From positions 393,992 to 457,991 of the forward strand of contig BJOX01000029.1 of NCBI GenBank assembly GCA_009731375.1: a DNA stretch of 64,000 bases, in the 5' to 3' direction. Positions within the stretch are counted from its first letter, which is position 1. Each line of letters begins with the position of its first letter. Positions 10,872 to 20,740 of this stretch are shown here, piece by piece. This DNA comes from Paulinella micropora. Lineage: Eukaryota; Cercozoa; Imbricatea; Euglyphida. A program made the position numbers and the translations under genes. Below the pieces are notes generated by a model, which worked only from the letters and a program-made list of their open reading frames with translations, was not told the origin of the DNA and made no database searches.

Positions 10872-11316
10872 GGCCGGGGTCCTTTACCTAGACGCCAAGG
10901 ACAAAATGTGGCGTTTCGTGACGTCCACCGACCAAGAGCTGGCTGCGGATAAGATTGAGGCTAGAGCTTTCTTTGGAAAGGAGATGGCTAAGGTCACGGA
11001 GTTGACTAGTGAACAACTTCATCATAAGTTCGGAGGGCCCGGAAGCGGCATGCAGCGCCTCATCAGTGAAGCGTACGGGATCAAGTTAGTGGGTGACAAA
11101 ACCCATGAGCAAGCGGTAAAAGAGTGTAAGGAGTGCCCAGCCGCCAAAGGGGGAAAAGTGAACCACCCGGCAAGCAACCAGTTGACACAGGTAGGGAAGT
11201 TCGAAGCCGTGGCGTTCGATAAGTCCGGGTGCCTACGCAAACCCCTCTATGGGGGGTTTTGGTACGGCATGGTGGGAATCGAGGCTAACACCGGGTATGC
11301 GTTGGCCTCCTTCTAA
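10872..11316 (+). CDS. Copia GAG-pre-integrase and start of integrase core
   Basis: The frame with ATG at 10906 is open further upstream. It contains HHKFGGPGSGMQRLISEAYG and CKECPAAKGGKV, the zinc-binding pre-integrase region. The first part of the integrase core follows, with an aspartate in EAVAFDKSG. The frame stops at 11314-11316 inside the domain; the next part continues in another frame from about 11340. Confidence 0.75.
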
Positions 11317-11324
11317 AGGATGGC

Positions 11325-11768
11325 ACCGCGGCACCACAAGTGCGTTTCATGCGGGAATGCATAAACTTCCTTGAGACGCAAAGCGGCAAGAAGGTGAAGG
11401 AAGTCCGGGTAGACGGTGAGCATATCTCCGCTGACTTCAAGGAGCTAGTCCGGGACAAGGGAGTGAGGAAGAGGATCAACACCCTCAACGAACACAACAA
11501 GAACGCCTATGCCGAAGTGTCCCAACGTGACTTTTGGCGCAAAGCGCGCCATAACCTGGTTAAGGCTCAGCTGCCCTATGAACTATTGGGATATGCGTGG
11601 CAGCACGCTATCCTCTTGCACAACCTTTCACCGAAGCGATCCGGTGGTGAGGTCCGGATGTTTGAGCTTATGCCCCGTAAAAGGAAGGTAAATTGGATAG
11701 ATATTAGCTTACTTTCATCCTTTTGGGTGTCTATGCCACATTGTCATCGAGGGCAGGTTAGGACATGA
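11325..11768 (+). CDS. Copia integrase core, second part
   Basis: Contains VRVDGEHISADFKELV (second catalytic Asp) and NAYAEVSQRDFWRKARHNL, which holds the catalytic Glu region, then the LPYELLGYAWQHAILLHNLSP segment typical of copia integrases. It would insert the element cDNA into host DNA. It is one frame away from the preceding fragment, and the last ~30 codons look out of frame, so a second frameshift near 11690 is likely. Confidence 0.75.
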   Translation, partial: TAAPQVRFMRECINFLETQSGKKVKEVRVDGEHISADFKELVRDKGVRKRINTLNEHNKNAYAEVSQRDFWRKARHNLVKAQLPYELLGYAWQHAILLHNLSPKRSGGEVRMFELMPRKRKVNWIDISLLSSFWVSMPHCHRGQVRT

Positions 11769-11784
11769 CGAGAGCCGGACGCAC

Positions 11785-12219
11785 ATGGCCGCCTGGTTAG
11801 GGCTGAGTTTGGAGTATTCCGCACACTTGATCCTGTGTGAAGGTAGGGTGTTCCCATGGCAAAACGTCAAGAACTTTTACGACAACCAGCCGGCCTGGCC
11901 TTTGTTGCAACCCCTCTGGGAGAAGAAGGGCCTGAGCTTGGAGCCGTTCAAGGGAGACCCGTTAGTGGAAGACGCCGCCCTTGAGCAGCTGTTTGTCCCA
12001 AAGCCCCGGGTGGGGGTGACCGATCCCGGTGAAGGTAAGAAGGCCCCGGATCAGGGGGAGCTTGACAGCTCCGATTCCGACGGCGAAGTGGAGGAAGCGA
12101 CCTCTGAGCAGGAAGCCGTGAAAGCCGAGAAAGAGGCCCCCGATCCCGACCCGGAAACAATAGAGGAGTTGAAGGGAAGGTGGGTGGAGACCCCAGCCAC
12201 TCAGTGGGGCTGGGCTTGA
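11785..12219 (+). CDS. Copia integrase C-terminus and acidic linker
   Basis: The first half (LGLSLEYSAHLILCEGRVF) looks like the end of the integrase. The second half is an acidic low-complexity linker (SSDSDGEVEEATSEQEAV) of the kind that joins integrase to reverse transcriptase in copia polyproteins. It stops one frame before the reverse transcriptase ORF. Confidence 0.55.
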   Translation: MAAWLGLSLEYSAHLILCEGRVFPWQNVKNFYDNQPAWPLLQPLWEKKGLSLEPFKGDPLVEDAALEQLFVPKPRVGVTDPGEGKKAPDQGELDSSDSDGEVEEATSEQEAVKAEKEAPDPDPETIEELKGRWVETPATQWGWA

Positions 12220-12232
12220 GCCAAGAAGACCT

Positions 12233-13252
12233 ATGGGGTGGGTTTTCGGGAAGGTCCGACGAGGTCAGGTGCAAGACGTGAGTGAACCCATATGGGTTAA
12301 GAAGCAGAAGAAGAACGGACCAGCCCACTGGCTAAAGTTTGAGGATGACGACTCCCCAGACCGTATGTTGGACTCGGAGATCGTCAAGTACCTTGCCGAT
12401 GGTCCGGAGACCGCACATGCCGCCACGTTCACTAGACCGGTGAGTGAGAAGCAAGCTGATGAGCTAGGGTACTGGGACGACGCCCGAGCCGAAGAGATGG
12501 CTACGCTCTGGGAGAAGGGTTGCTTCCGGAGAGTCCGAGCCGACTTAGTAGACAAGAAAGACATTTGTGAAGGGCGGTTCGTTGATGCCACCAAAGAGGC
12601 AGGGGGAGAGATCCTAAAGTTCAAAAGCCGATGGACGGCCAAGGGGTTTTCCATGATACAGGGATGGCATTTTGGGAAACGGGACTTCCCAACCCCGTGT
12701 GCCCTTACCATCTTGATGCTTTTCGCCCTAACAGTGTTCTTTGGCTTAGTCTTGTCAAAGTGGGACGTTGGCACCGCATACACAGAGGCGTCTGCAGCTG
12801 AGCAGGGGTATCGCCCCAGTTACATCGTACCACCGTTTGGTTTAGAAGAGCCGGGGTATGTGTGGGAAATGCTTAAAGCCCTCTATGGCAGACCGGACGC
12901 GGGCCGCAAATGGTGGCGGTACAAGCTAGTCCCGTTCTTAGAAGGTTTGGGCTTTAAGGCTCATGTCGTTTTTCCCTGCTTCTTTTGGCGCTGGCTACCC
13001 GGTAAGGACAAACCGGACTTTGTGTTCGTGCACGTCGACGACATGATGGGAGCGTTCAGTGGTAAGGATGTAGAAGTGGAGTTCTTAGCTGCTGGTAAGA
13101 AAGCCTTTAGGGTCTTTAAGCAAGAGGCGCCAACCAGGGTGGTAGGCTTGAACATCGAAGATAGGGAAGACTGTCGGTTAGGCCGGACGATCAAGATCTC
13201 TCAGGAGCACTTATCAAGGAGGCCGTTGAGAAGCTCCAGTGCACCGGTCTAG
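12233..13252 (+). CDS. Copia reverse transcriptase
   Basis: An RVT_2-type reverse transcriptase of about 340 codons. It has the lead-in KFEDDDSPDRMLDSEIVKYL, KSRWTAKGF, motif A as KWDVGTAYTEAS, LKALYGRPDAGRKWWRYKL, and the catalytic motif C as FVFVHVDDMMGAFSG. It would copy element RNA into DNA. Motif A lacks the usual AFL-G after the Asp. The end of the domain shifts frame near 13200-13210 and resumes in the 13273 ORF. Confidence 0.88.
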   Translation: MGWVFGKVRRGQVQDVSEPIWVKKQKKNGPAHWLKFEDDDSPDRMLDSEIVKYLADGPETAHAATFTRPVSEKQADELGYWDDARAEEMATLWEKGCFRRVRADLVDKKDICEGRFVDATKEAGGEILKFKSRWTAKGFSMIQGWHFGKRDFPTPCALTILMLFALTVFFGLVLSKWDVGTAYTEASAAEQGYRPSYIVPPFGLEEPGYVWEMLKALYGRPDAGRKWWRYKLVPFLEGLGFKAHVVFPCFFWRWLPGKDKPDFVFVHVDDMMGAFSGKDVEVEFLAAGKKAFRVFKQEAPTRVVGLNIEDREDCRLGRTIKISQEHLSRRPLRSSSAPV

Positions 13253-13623
13253 CTACTGTCGACTCGCCGTGGTTGATGTCGGGGGTGCGGGCCGGAAAGC
13301 AGTCCGTGTTAGAGCAGTTCTCGCCGCAGCACATCGTAGGTGTCCTCTTGTGGACACGTATCACTCGGCATGAGGTGTTGGGCCCGCTCGGGGAGGTAGC
13401 GACCCATGCCTCCAAGCCCGAGTTGTTCAATTATCAGCAAGCCGAGCAGGTTGTGCGGTACCTTAACGGTACGCGTTCAAAAGGCATTCGCTTTACTAAA
13501 GCGAACGGCACCCGCTTGATGTCGTGGCCCGACTCAAGTTGGAAGGGTACGCCGGAAGATCGTCGCGCCCAGTTGGCGGGCTTTCACTTCTTTAGGGTGG
13601 CTCAGTGCTCCCCTTCTGCATGA
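13205..13623 (+). CDS. Copia reverse transcriptase thumb / connection region
   Basis: The reading frame entered near 13205 encodes LIKEAVEKLQCTGLATVDSP and continues to GVLLWTRITRHEVLGPLGE and QQAEQVVRYLNGTRSKGIRF, equivalent to the G-x-L-x-Y ... RPD ... VxRYLxGT-x-x-x-G region that joins copia reverse transcriptase to RNase H. The ATG at 13273 is internal. It ends at a stop at 13621-13623 just after entry into RNase H. Confidence 0.75.
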
Positions 13624-14150
13624 AACGGAACGTGTCGGTGGTCCTCCCGAAGGACGCGGCCCTGTGTGCGCGTGTGGAAGAGAAGGCGCGAGCGCTGAGC
13701 GACGAGCTGGTGGCGGCTGTGCCCGGTAGCGGGGACCCAGAAGAGGCGGCGGTCGGAGCGCGTCTGGTGCCAGCGGCACCCGAAGCCTCCTCATGTGAGG
13801 CGGAGGTTTATGCAATGGTGGAGTCTTATCATGGACAAGACAAGATTGTGAACTTTGAGCAGGGAATCGCAGACGGCCGGGTCGCGGACGCCATGGGGCC
13901 GTACGGGTGGGGGCAGTCCCTCATCCTGTACGGCGACAACCAGGGAGCGTTGGACCTCGCCGACAGCAATGTGTTTGCTAGGAAGCTGGGACACGTGGAC
14001 CTGCGATGCGCCATCATCAACCAGAAGGTGGACGCCGGGCTCGTTGTCAACGAGAAGGTGGGCTCAACCGACAATCTGGCCGACATAAACACTAAGGCTA
14101 TGCGGGGTGAGCCTTACGACCGTCGGGTTCGGCGCGTGGCCCAGGATTAA
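13605..14150 (+). CDS. Copia RNase H domain
   Basis: Carries the copia RNase H signatures SSCEAEVYAMVES (catalytic Glu), LYGDNQGALDLADSN (catalytic Asp) and KLGHVDLRCAIINQKVDAG, followed by the terminal STDNLADINTKAM motif. It degrades the RNA strand during cDNA synthesis. It stops at 14148, 370 bases before the 3' LTR. The shift into this frame near 13610 is another break in the polyprotein. Confidence 0.85.
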   Translation: MLPFCMKRNVSVVLPKDAALCARVEEKARALSDELVAAVPGSGDPEEAAVGARLVPAAPEASSCEAEVYAMVESYHGQDKIVNFEQGIADGRVADAMGPYGWGQSLILYGDNQGALDLADSNVFARKLGHVDLRCAIINQKVDAGLVVNEKVGSTDNLADINTKAMRGEPYDRRVRRVAQD

Positions 14151-14516
14151 AGACTCGGGGAACCGCTCCCTCTTAGAGGGACAAACCCTCGACAGCAGGA
14201 CTTTCTCCAACATGGACTTTGGGTAGGACTCTTGTCAGGTTCCCGGTGGTCCGGGGATAGATATTAACAATTAGGTGACTAGATTGCCGAACTCCACAAG
14301 CTGTGGAGACGTAGGCTAGCACCTCTGCTTTCGCTTAGTCTTATTTTTGTGCACTGTTGTGCCTGTAGCGCTTTAGTTGATATAGTGCAGCTTTTAGCCG
14401 AACTCCACTGGAGACGTAGGGTAGCTCACTTTGCGCTTGCTCATTTTTCTAATCTAGTTGTTAGTAGCACGGTAGGGTAGGACACTGACTTGTAAGGGAA
14501 TCTAATTAAGGGGGAG
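14151..14516 (+). other. Copia 3' untranslated region with polypurine tract
   Basis: No ORF. It contains two related segments with CCGAACTCCAC and GGAGACGTAGG (about 14287 and 14398) and ends in the polypurine tract AAGGGGGAG at 14508-14516, immediately before the LTR. The same tract precedes the LTRs of the two other copia copies at 20240 and 30265. Confidence 0.7.
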
Positions 14517-14860
14517 CATTGGACAATTAATTAGACCCTTCCTCCTCAGCTATGTCCATATTGCTATTTTATACGTTAGCATTATTCGTCACGGTCAGTA
14601 GTATTATTAGTTATTAATACAGTCATTTAGAGTACCTTTTCTGGTACTGGTGGCACTAGCTTTTTACCACTACCATTATTGCCCATATCAGGCCGTTTCG
14701 TGGGTCATATTCTGGAGGTACATCTTTTGTGTGACGTCATCAGTTGGACTGGCGGGAATTGTTCAGTATTGTTAACGTGGGAAGCAGTTGGCCGGTAGGA
14801 GGGGGACGCCCCGAGTTCCGGTTGCCGTTTGCAGAAGTCGCGAGGGTTTTTCTCCCAACG
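14517..14860 (+). repeat. 3' LTR of copia element 1
   Basis: Matches 5585-5936 with scattered substitutions and a few short indels (for example the 5' copy has extra T residues in the AAATTTTTTTACGTGG segment). It is followed by GTCAC, the right copy of the target duplication. Confidence 0.85.
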
Positions 14861-15391
14861 GTCACTTCGTTTACTATTTACGTAGATTTCTATAGTACTT
14901 GTTTGCAGACTTGGAATGCAAAGTACGAACCGTCACACGACCGTGCCTGAACGTAGCCTCGATTGTGAGTTGGTGAGCTCGCGTAACTTGAAACAGCTGA
15001 CGGTAAAACACTTGAAGGATCATCTGGCTTCAGCTCTAACTTATAATTTCAAGTGTCCGAAATTTGCATTTGGAAAAAGTTTTCCACAGTTGTCAGTCAT
15101 TCTAGCTTCCTTGTCTACAACTTGAATTTACCGCGACGTGCGTGTTTCACTGGAACTTGAATAAGGAAAAAAGGTATTAATAATATTAATAGAGTGGGGA
15201 AAAGGCAATAGTTAATCTTTTGTAAAAAGAACTTTGGCTTGATCGTTTGAAGTCATTTCTGAACGAAATCGAAAACTATTAATAGTTAGTGAAGTCGAAA
15301 CGTCGTGCAGAGGAGAATCTAACTGGCCGGCCAAAAACAGTGAAAAATCAACGGTAGTAATTTTGGCCGGTCGTTAAAGTGCTCAGTCTGA
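14859..15391 (-). repeat. Right arm of the fold-back repeat
   Basis: Reverse complement of 4861-5424 with moderate divergence. The inner end is CGGTCACTTCG and the outer end GCTCAGTCTGAT. No coding potential recognised. 15392-15590 beyond it holds a C-run and nothing identifiable. Confidence 0.8.
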
Positions 15392-15569
15392 TAGCTTCCC
15401 CTTCCCCCCCCCCCACCCCCCAAGCCCAGACCTAACGGTTGAGTAGAGTTACGTACAGAATGAGTGACTAACGATGGGTCAGTGACTTGTCTCGCTGAAA
15501 GGAAAAGGAGAAAAGAGAAAGATGTGTCTTATTACATTGTACACGAGGGAATCGGCGCTTTTGAATGAT

Positions 15570-16054
15570 GATCAGCTGGGGCCGCTCAGCTCCAGAGAAT
15601 GCACACGCTGATGTTGGAGCAACTAACCAGAGACCGGGACCTGCAAAAAGAGGTCTTGGCCAGACTACGCTTAGTTATTCATGAAGAATTTACCTGGCGG
15701 GCGCTGACGAAGTTTGGCACGGCCAGCAAGCTTGTAGACGCGCTGTTCGTCACGTAGCAGGTCGACATTGACTTCCCCAGCGACTTCCACGGGAGCGACC
15801 AGTTGCGCTTGACGCTGCTGATGCGGCTGGCCCGGTTCGATCCCGCCGAACATCTAGCCTGGGCCCTGGACCGAGGGGCAGATCCTAACGTTTGTGATCA
15901 TCGAGGCATTAGCGTTCTCATCGTAGCTCTGGACTTCAACTCTGAGCCTAGGCACCGCACACTCAACCCGAAAGCCCGCGCGCGCATGGTCAAACTCCTC
16001 CTGTCCGTGGCAGGAGGGGACAGCAAGGGTAACACGTATCAACGGACACGGTAA
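15570..16054 (+). pseudogene. Ankyrin-repeat-like protein fragment with an in-frame stop
   Basis: A frame with ATG at 15599 reads MHTLMLEQLTRDRDLQKEVL and stays open except for a TAG at 15755-15757. It continues through LLMRLARFDPAEHLAWALDR and GADPNVCDHRGISVLIVALD to MVKLLLSVAGGD. The GADPN...D-x-x-G...L-x-x-A...V-x-L-L pattern fits about two ankyrin repeats, a protein-protein interaction fold. It is cut at both ends and lies just upstream of copia element 2, so it is either a host gene relic or sequence captured by the element. Confidence 0.55.
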
Positions 16055-16345
16055 ACCGGTTACGGTGTCAAGGCCTGTGCTACTTGACACTAGGTTACCC
16101 GTGAATATTGCGTCGACCGGCAGGATGGATCACATCCATCATCGGTCTGTCGTTCATCAGAATGGACAGTTACTTATTCTAAAACACCCCGTAAGAATTG
16201 AGGAGAGAGACGTGCTAGTAAGAGGCAGACTCATGTCAACCCTCCTTTAGCATGACGAGTTTGACACTCCATTAGACATCAACGACCGTTACGAGCCTCC
16301 ACACAAGCAAAGTAGAGAGGTAGTGGGGTGAAAGGGGAGGGAAAC

Positions 16346-16401
<56 letters not shown>

Positions 16402-16482
16402 GAGTGTAGACAGTCAGAAGGCAAAACGGGGGAGGTAACGCTGTATGCGTCTTATCCCCGCAAGCCAGGTTCAATCAGGAAG

Positions 16483-16818
16483 GTATATATAGAATTGTTC
16501 CACTATGCTTGTGGACACTATAGCGTTAAGAAGATGAGAGCTCTGGCGAATGCATTAGGCATAAAGCTAGTAGGAGACGAGAAGAAAGTAGACTACTGTG
16601 AAGCCTGCATGATACTAATAGGTAAGGCGAAGCAGTTGCCTAGGTTTAAGGTCAATAGGATAGAGAGAGCTAGTAAGCCAGGAGTAGTACTGCACATAGA
16701 CACCGGGACGTGGTCAGCATGTTCAATACACGGGAAGAGACATACATCTTCGGTTACGGATGATTACTCGTTGTTTATTAAAGATTATTATCTTTCGCAT
16801 AAGAACGAATTTATTTGA
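16483..16818 (+). pseudogene. Copia 2 GAG-pre-integrase / integrase start
   Basis: Encodes FHYACGHYSVKKMRALANAL and CEACMILIGKAKQLPRF, the zinc-binding HHCC region, then VVLHIDTGTW (first catalytic Asp region) and VTDDYSLF. It shifts frame at about 16800. Non-functional as it stands. Confidence 0.7.
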
Positions 16819-17140
16819 CTGCATTAAGCAGGCGGTAGCATTTTACGAGAGACAGACGGGAAATAGAGTTAGAGAGATAAGGTGTGATCAGGAGTTTGAC
16901 ATCCCGAAAGAAGTGATAGAGTGGTGGAAGCCGAGGCAGTTTATATGGAAGACCTCAGCAACGGGGGACAAGGATGGAAACCCCATAGCTGAGAAAGCTA
17001 ATGATATAGCGGCAGGAGCCGCAAGGGCTATGCGGTATCATTCTGCCCATTTCATTTTGGGCAGAAATGGAGCATTCTGCCACCACCCTCCACATCTTGC
17101 CCGCCACTCATGGGCCAAGAAAGGGGATTTCCCCATATGA
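16760..17140 (+). pseudogene. Copia 2 integrase core remnant
   Basis: After a frameshift the domain continues with CIKQAVAFYERQTGNRVREI and RCDQEFDIPKEV (second catalytic Asp), then ANDIAAGAARAMRYHSAHF. The catalytic Glu is not clear. A stop ends it at 17138-17140. Confidence 0.6.
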
Positions 17141-17249
17141 GCAGCTTTTAAGCAGAAAACCTTTCCTAACCCACCTCAGACCAATAGGATGCATGGGAGT
17201 TATGTACACAGGTAAAGGTAGAAAAGGTTAGTTTAGAGGAAAGAAGGTC

Positions 17250-18239
17250 ATGCTAGTAGGGTTCGACTTGTTTAGGGAGTTATACAGAGTGTGGGACGGT
17301 AGGAAGGTGATAGCAGGAGTTAGAAACGTGCGGTTTAATCCGTACATGATAGGTAAGGAAGCACACCCAGATAGGACAGTAGAGTGGGATGAGGATGTAG
17401 CTGAGGGGGAGAGTGAGAGTAAGGATGTCGATGTCGAACAGCCACACACCACAACCTCCACCACCACAGCCACCACCACCCAAACACAAAAGGACACGAC
17501 ACAGACTCATGACGATGACGACTCATATTACCATGTCGATGATGTTAGTCAGTCAGACAGTCAACAAGAGCAGGGGGAGTATGGAGGGGACACAGGGGGA
17601 GACAGCTTAGATCACAATCACACACCAACACAAGATAGCTTCTCTACACAGGACATCGACACAACATCGACAGCTGCACCCCATCCCACCGATACAACCC
17701 CACAGACAACCAACACAGGACTAGGACACGCACACACACTCACAGATGCATCTGATCCACAGACACAACACGAGAGAAGAGCAGATGAAGAGAGTGAGCA
17801 GCCTAGTAAAGGAAGCACATGGGAGCAAAGTGATAAGATCACAGAAGCTAACATAGTTCACGAAGGAAAGAGAGCAAGACGACAAGCACAACAACCACAA
17901 TCACGACCGCATACTGAACTAAAACGAGAACGAAAGGTAGTTGAGGTTCAGAAACTAGAGGGAGTGAGAGTGAGAGTCCCTGCAAGAGAGTGGGGAGAGG
18001 AGTGGGCAGAGAAGACTTACGGAGAAGGATGGGAGAGCAAAGTACGCATAGGAATAGTGAAGCAGAAATGTGCCCCCAAAGACAGGTTAAAAGTTAGAAA
18101 ACAACCTAAGCCATCTCACTTTGTACAGTTTGAAGACAAACTAGAGAAGATGCTAGATTCAGAGATCAGCAAGTACAGGGTAAGTGAGGGAGAGTCCGTA
18201 TTGCCTGCCGGAGAGTCGGAGAGTGCTGTTATGTCATGA
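17250..18239 (+). pseudogene. Copia 2 integrase-RT linker
   Basis: A 329-codon frame: FDLFRELYRVWDGRKVIAGV...RFNP (integrase C-terminal type), a long Thr/Ser/Asp/Gln-rich low-complexity linker, then KPSHFVQFEDKLEKMLDSEI, equivalent to the start of the element 1 reverse transcriptase ORF (KFEDDDSPDRMLDSEI). It shifts frame near 18190. Confidence 0.6.
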
Positions 18240-18810
18240 AAGATGCATGAATGAGCTGAATGAGCTTTTGCTTTATCTTAACATTCGTGTGCCGAAAGAG
18301 ATAGCAGAGCAGAGTATGACAGCGAAAGCTTTGCAAGAAGGCATGAAGAAGGAGATACAGTCTCTTAAAGACTTTAAGACATACACTTGGGTTAACTATA
18401 GTGAAACCAAAAAGGCTGGAGTCAGCAAGATAGTTAGGCTCACATGGGTTCATATGTTAAGTCTAGACTAGCTTTGAGGGGAGACATGTTAGAGCCAGGA
18501 GTTAGTTTTAACCCTGACCAATTGTTTGTTCCTTGTGCCTCGCTTCGCTCACTGCTAATGCTTGCAAAGCTTGCTGCTTGGCATGGCCATAAGCTGTATG
18601 GTTTTGTTTTAAGAATGCCTACCTAAATGCGCGAATGCATGACCCTGTGTTTGCATATGCTCCTGATGGGTTAGACAGAGAGGGGCATGAGGGGATGACT
18701 TTGCGCATTGATGGTGCTTTGTATGGCGCGCCGCAGCAGGCCGTAGATGGTATGAGATATTAGCCCCGAAGTTAAAGGAGCTCGGCTTTAGGCTTTTAGA
18801 CTCAGACCTC
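18184..18810 (+). pseudogene. Copia 2 reverse transcriptase fingers/palm, frameshifted
   Basis: Pieces of the RT N-terminal half are found in several frames: ELNELLLYLNIRVPKEIAEQ with KEIQSLKDFKTYTWV, then SRLALRGD, and near 18490-18625 an FNPDQLFVPCASLRSLLMLA stretch where motif A should lie. At least three frame changes and stops break it. Confidence 0.6.
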
Positions 18811-19482
18811 TGTATGTTTGTTGAGAATGACAAGCCCATAAGAGAAGCCATAGTGGGGATTTTTCATGTAGATGACTTAATCTTTACGGCGCCTAGCATG
18901 AACGCGTATGAAGATTTTGCAAGTGCTTTGGAGAAGCATTTCCCCCTAAAACGGCTAGGAGTTGCAAGGGAGTTCAAAGGGATTGAAACAGTACAGGAAG
19001 GAGGACGAATTGTCCTTCATCAACGTAAGTACCAGTTACAGGTGTTAAGGGAGTTTGGGTATGGTAAGTCCCGCCCCGTAAGCACCCCTGCACTAGATCA
19101 GTTGCCCTTAGCTATGTCCGATGATGCAGCGTTGCGTAAGTTCGCTATAGCTAGCATAGTTGGTAGTCTTCTTTATTTAGCTAAGATGACTAGGCCGGAT
19201 ATAGAACAAACGCTCAATGCAGCTAGTGTTATGCAGACCATAGATAAGGAAGTCACTTATGCAAAGTTAGGAAGGATATTGCGGTATTTAATTGGCTCAT
19301 TTCGCGGTTTGGCATTTCACGGGCCTAAATCCTCGGAAGAGGGTCAATCCTATCCAAAAGTCACGTTATGGCCTGATGCGGCCCATAAGGTTTGCAATAA
19401 AACCGGAAAGTCACGTACGGGAAACGTAATTCTATGGGGAGCGGATCCTATAGGTTGGCTTCTAAGAGACAGAGTAGGATAG
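18811..19482 (+). pseudogene. Copia 2 reverse transcriptase C-half and RNase H start
   Basis: Motif C is intact as IVGIFHVDDLIFTAP. It is followed by LEKHFPLKRLGVAREFKGIE, the IASIVGSLLYLAKMTRPDIE signature and RILRYLIGSFRGLAFHGPKS, then VTLWPDAAHK. A single-base shift near 19440 moves RNase H into the next frame. Confidence 0.8.
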
Positions 19483-19838
19483 CCCTTAGTTCGAATGATG
19501 TTGAAATATTTGCAGCAGCAGAATGTATTAGAGAGGGTCTAGCTGTAGGTCATGTTAGACAGGAACTCGGAATTCCGCAAAAAGGTCCGGTTGAATTATT
19601 CGAGGATAATACCCAAACAATTCTCGCAGGCGAACGGGGGTTATCCGGACCACGCACCAAACATATACCTCTCGAACTACATTTCATACATCATTCACAG
19701 AGAGATGGTGAGATAAAGTTTATTAAAGTCAGTACTAAGAAACAAATCGGTGATCTACTCACCAAACCATTACCTCGTGATCAGTTCATGTATCTATTGA
19801 ACAAATTCACGGTCATCGTTCCGGAATCCCCGGAATGA
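19434..19838 (+). pseudogene. Copia 2 RNase H
   Basis: Encodes SKRQSRIALSSNDVEIFAAA, VELFEDNTQTILAGERG (catalytic Asp region) and KHIPLELHFIH, ending with KKQIGDLLTKPL, the usual copia C-terminal motif. The ORF itself is intact but detached from the upstream frame. Confidence 0.8.
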
Positions 19839-20248
19839 TCGCAGGTGTTTCCCCGATGTTTTGTATTTTGTTCTTCTTTGTGTTTTCTTTTGTGCGAGTG
19901 TGTCCTCTCCTATAGGTGTTGATCTGGGCGCCCGTGGCAATCGGATCGTAGGATCGAGGCCGTTGGTGGCGGGCCTCCGGAGGCTTGCCGGGACTCGGGT
20001 GGCGGGTGGCGACCCCCACCAGACATTTTCGGCGACCGGTGGCAGCGGAGATCGGACAACTTACCTTCAACGCAAAGAACTGATCGCTTACTTTCTTTTC
20101 ACTTTTTTCACACACCTCTACTATATTTATATATGTAATTTTTCTAGACTTCTAATACCCGGAAGCGCTTGCAAATTTTTCATTTGCTTAAGAACAATAA
20201 GACACTTATGACGGATAGTTATAGCATTGACAAATAACTAAGGGGGAG

Positions 20249-20571
20249 CGTTGGTAATAGCTATTTCAATTTTAATTACCGTTACGTGGATAGTTGATTT
20301 GTCAATTGGACGGACAGTCAATAATGCCAATGTTAATTGTAAGGACTTAATACATCATTTACCAGTCATAATTATAACTACGTAACTTGGTCATCTAAGT
20401 TAGTCAGTTTTGTGACGTGGCAGCTTCTGTGTGACGTGGCAGATTCTCCCGCGGTTGGTTCAGTTCTCTTACTTATGCGAGTTATTAAAGTGTGTTTCCT
20501 TACTGCGAGACAGTCTTGCTAGAGTAGCCCGGAGTGATCCTGAAAGGGATCGGTAAAGGTTCCCGATAGCG
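20249..20571 (+). repeat. 3' LTR of copia element 2
   Basis: Begins right after the polypurine tract with CGTTGGTAATAGC and shares blocks with 30274-30573, including GAGTTATTAAAGTG and AGTCTTGCTAG. The right end is set by loss of similarity near CGATAGCGAG. No second copy is seen at the 5' side. Confidence 0.7.
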
Positions 20572-20735
20572 AGTCTCTCAAAGTCGAGGGATGAAGTGGT
20601 GGTGTCTGTGTCTGATGGACTTTGAGATTCGTCTTCTTCCGGAGGTGTCAGTCCACCCAACACAGCCTCGAGATCCTCTATCTCCTTGACCATGTAAGGG
20701 AAAGATGAAACGATGCCCCGTGCAAACGGGTTGTT
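20572..20735 (-). pseudogene. C-terminal side of a coding sequence interrupted by the Penelope-like element
   Basis: Read on the - strand: NNNPFARGIVSSFPYMVKEI, EDLEAVLGGLTPPEEDE, then a Ser/Asp/Thr-rich stretch to SSLDFERL, where the copia 2 LTR starts. When the 7.57-kb element and one AAAAT copy are removed, this joins in frame to the reading frame at 28315-28450 (ending LTLATKH). No family recognised; the gene may belong to the host or to another mobile element. Confidence 0.55.
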
Positions 20736-20740
20736 ATTTT

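Larger units (their letters stand above)
5585..14860 (+). mobile_element. Ty1/copia LTR retrotransposon, near-complete but frame-broken
   Basis: The element has two LTRs, a purine-rich tract (14508-14516) before the 3' LTR, a GTCAC target duplication (5580-5584 and 14861-14865), and the copia order Gag, protease, integrase, reverse transcriptase, RNase H. The LTRs differ at several percent of sites, so the copy is not new. The polyprotein is split over several frames with a 10-N gap at 8090-8099. It inserted into the inner edge of the fold-back repeat that flanks it. Confidence 0.9.
16055..20571 (+). mobile_element. Ty1/copia retrotransposon 2, degenerate, 5' end missing
   Basis: Carries a GAG-pre-integrase, integrase, reverse transcriptase and RNase H in copia order with many frameshifts. 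A polypurine tract AAGGGGGAG lies at 20240-20248 and a 3' LTR follows. No 5' LTR or Gag is visible. The left part (16055-16310) may be protease-like sequence (LLDTRLPVNIAST). A GA microsatellite at 16351-16400 interrupts it. It differs clearly from element 1 but is close to the fragment at 29240-30573. Confidence 0.82.
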
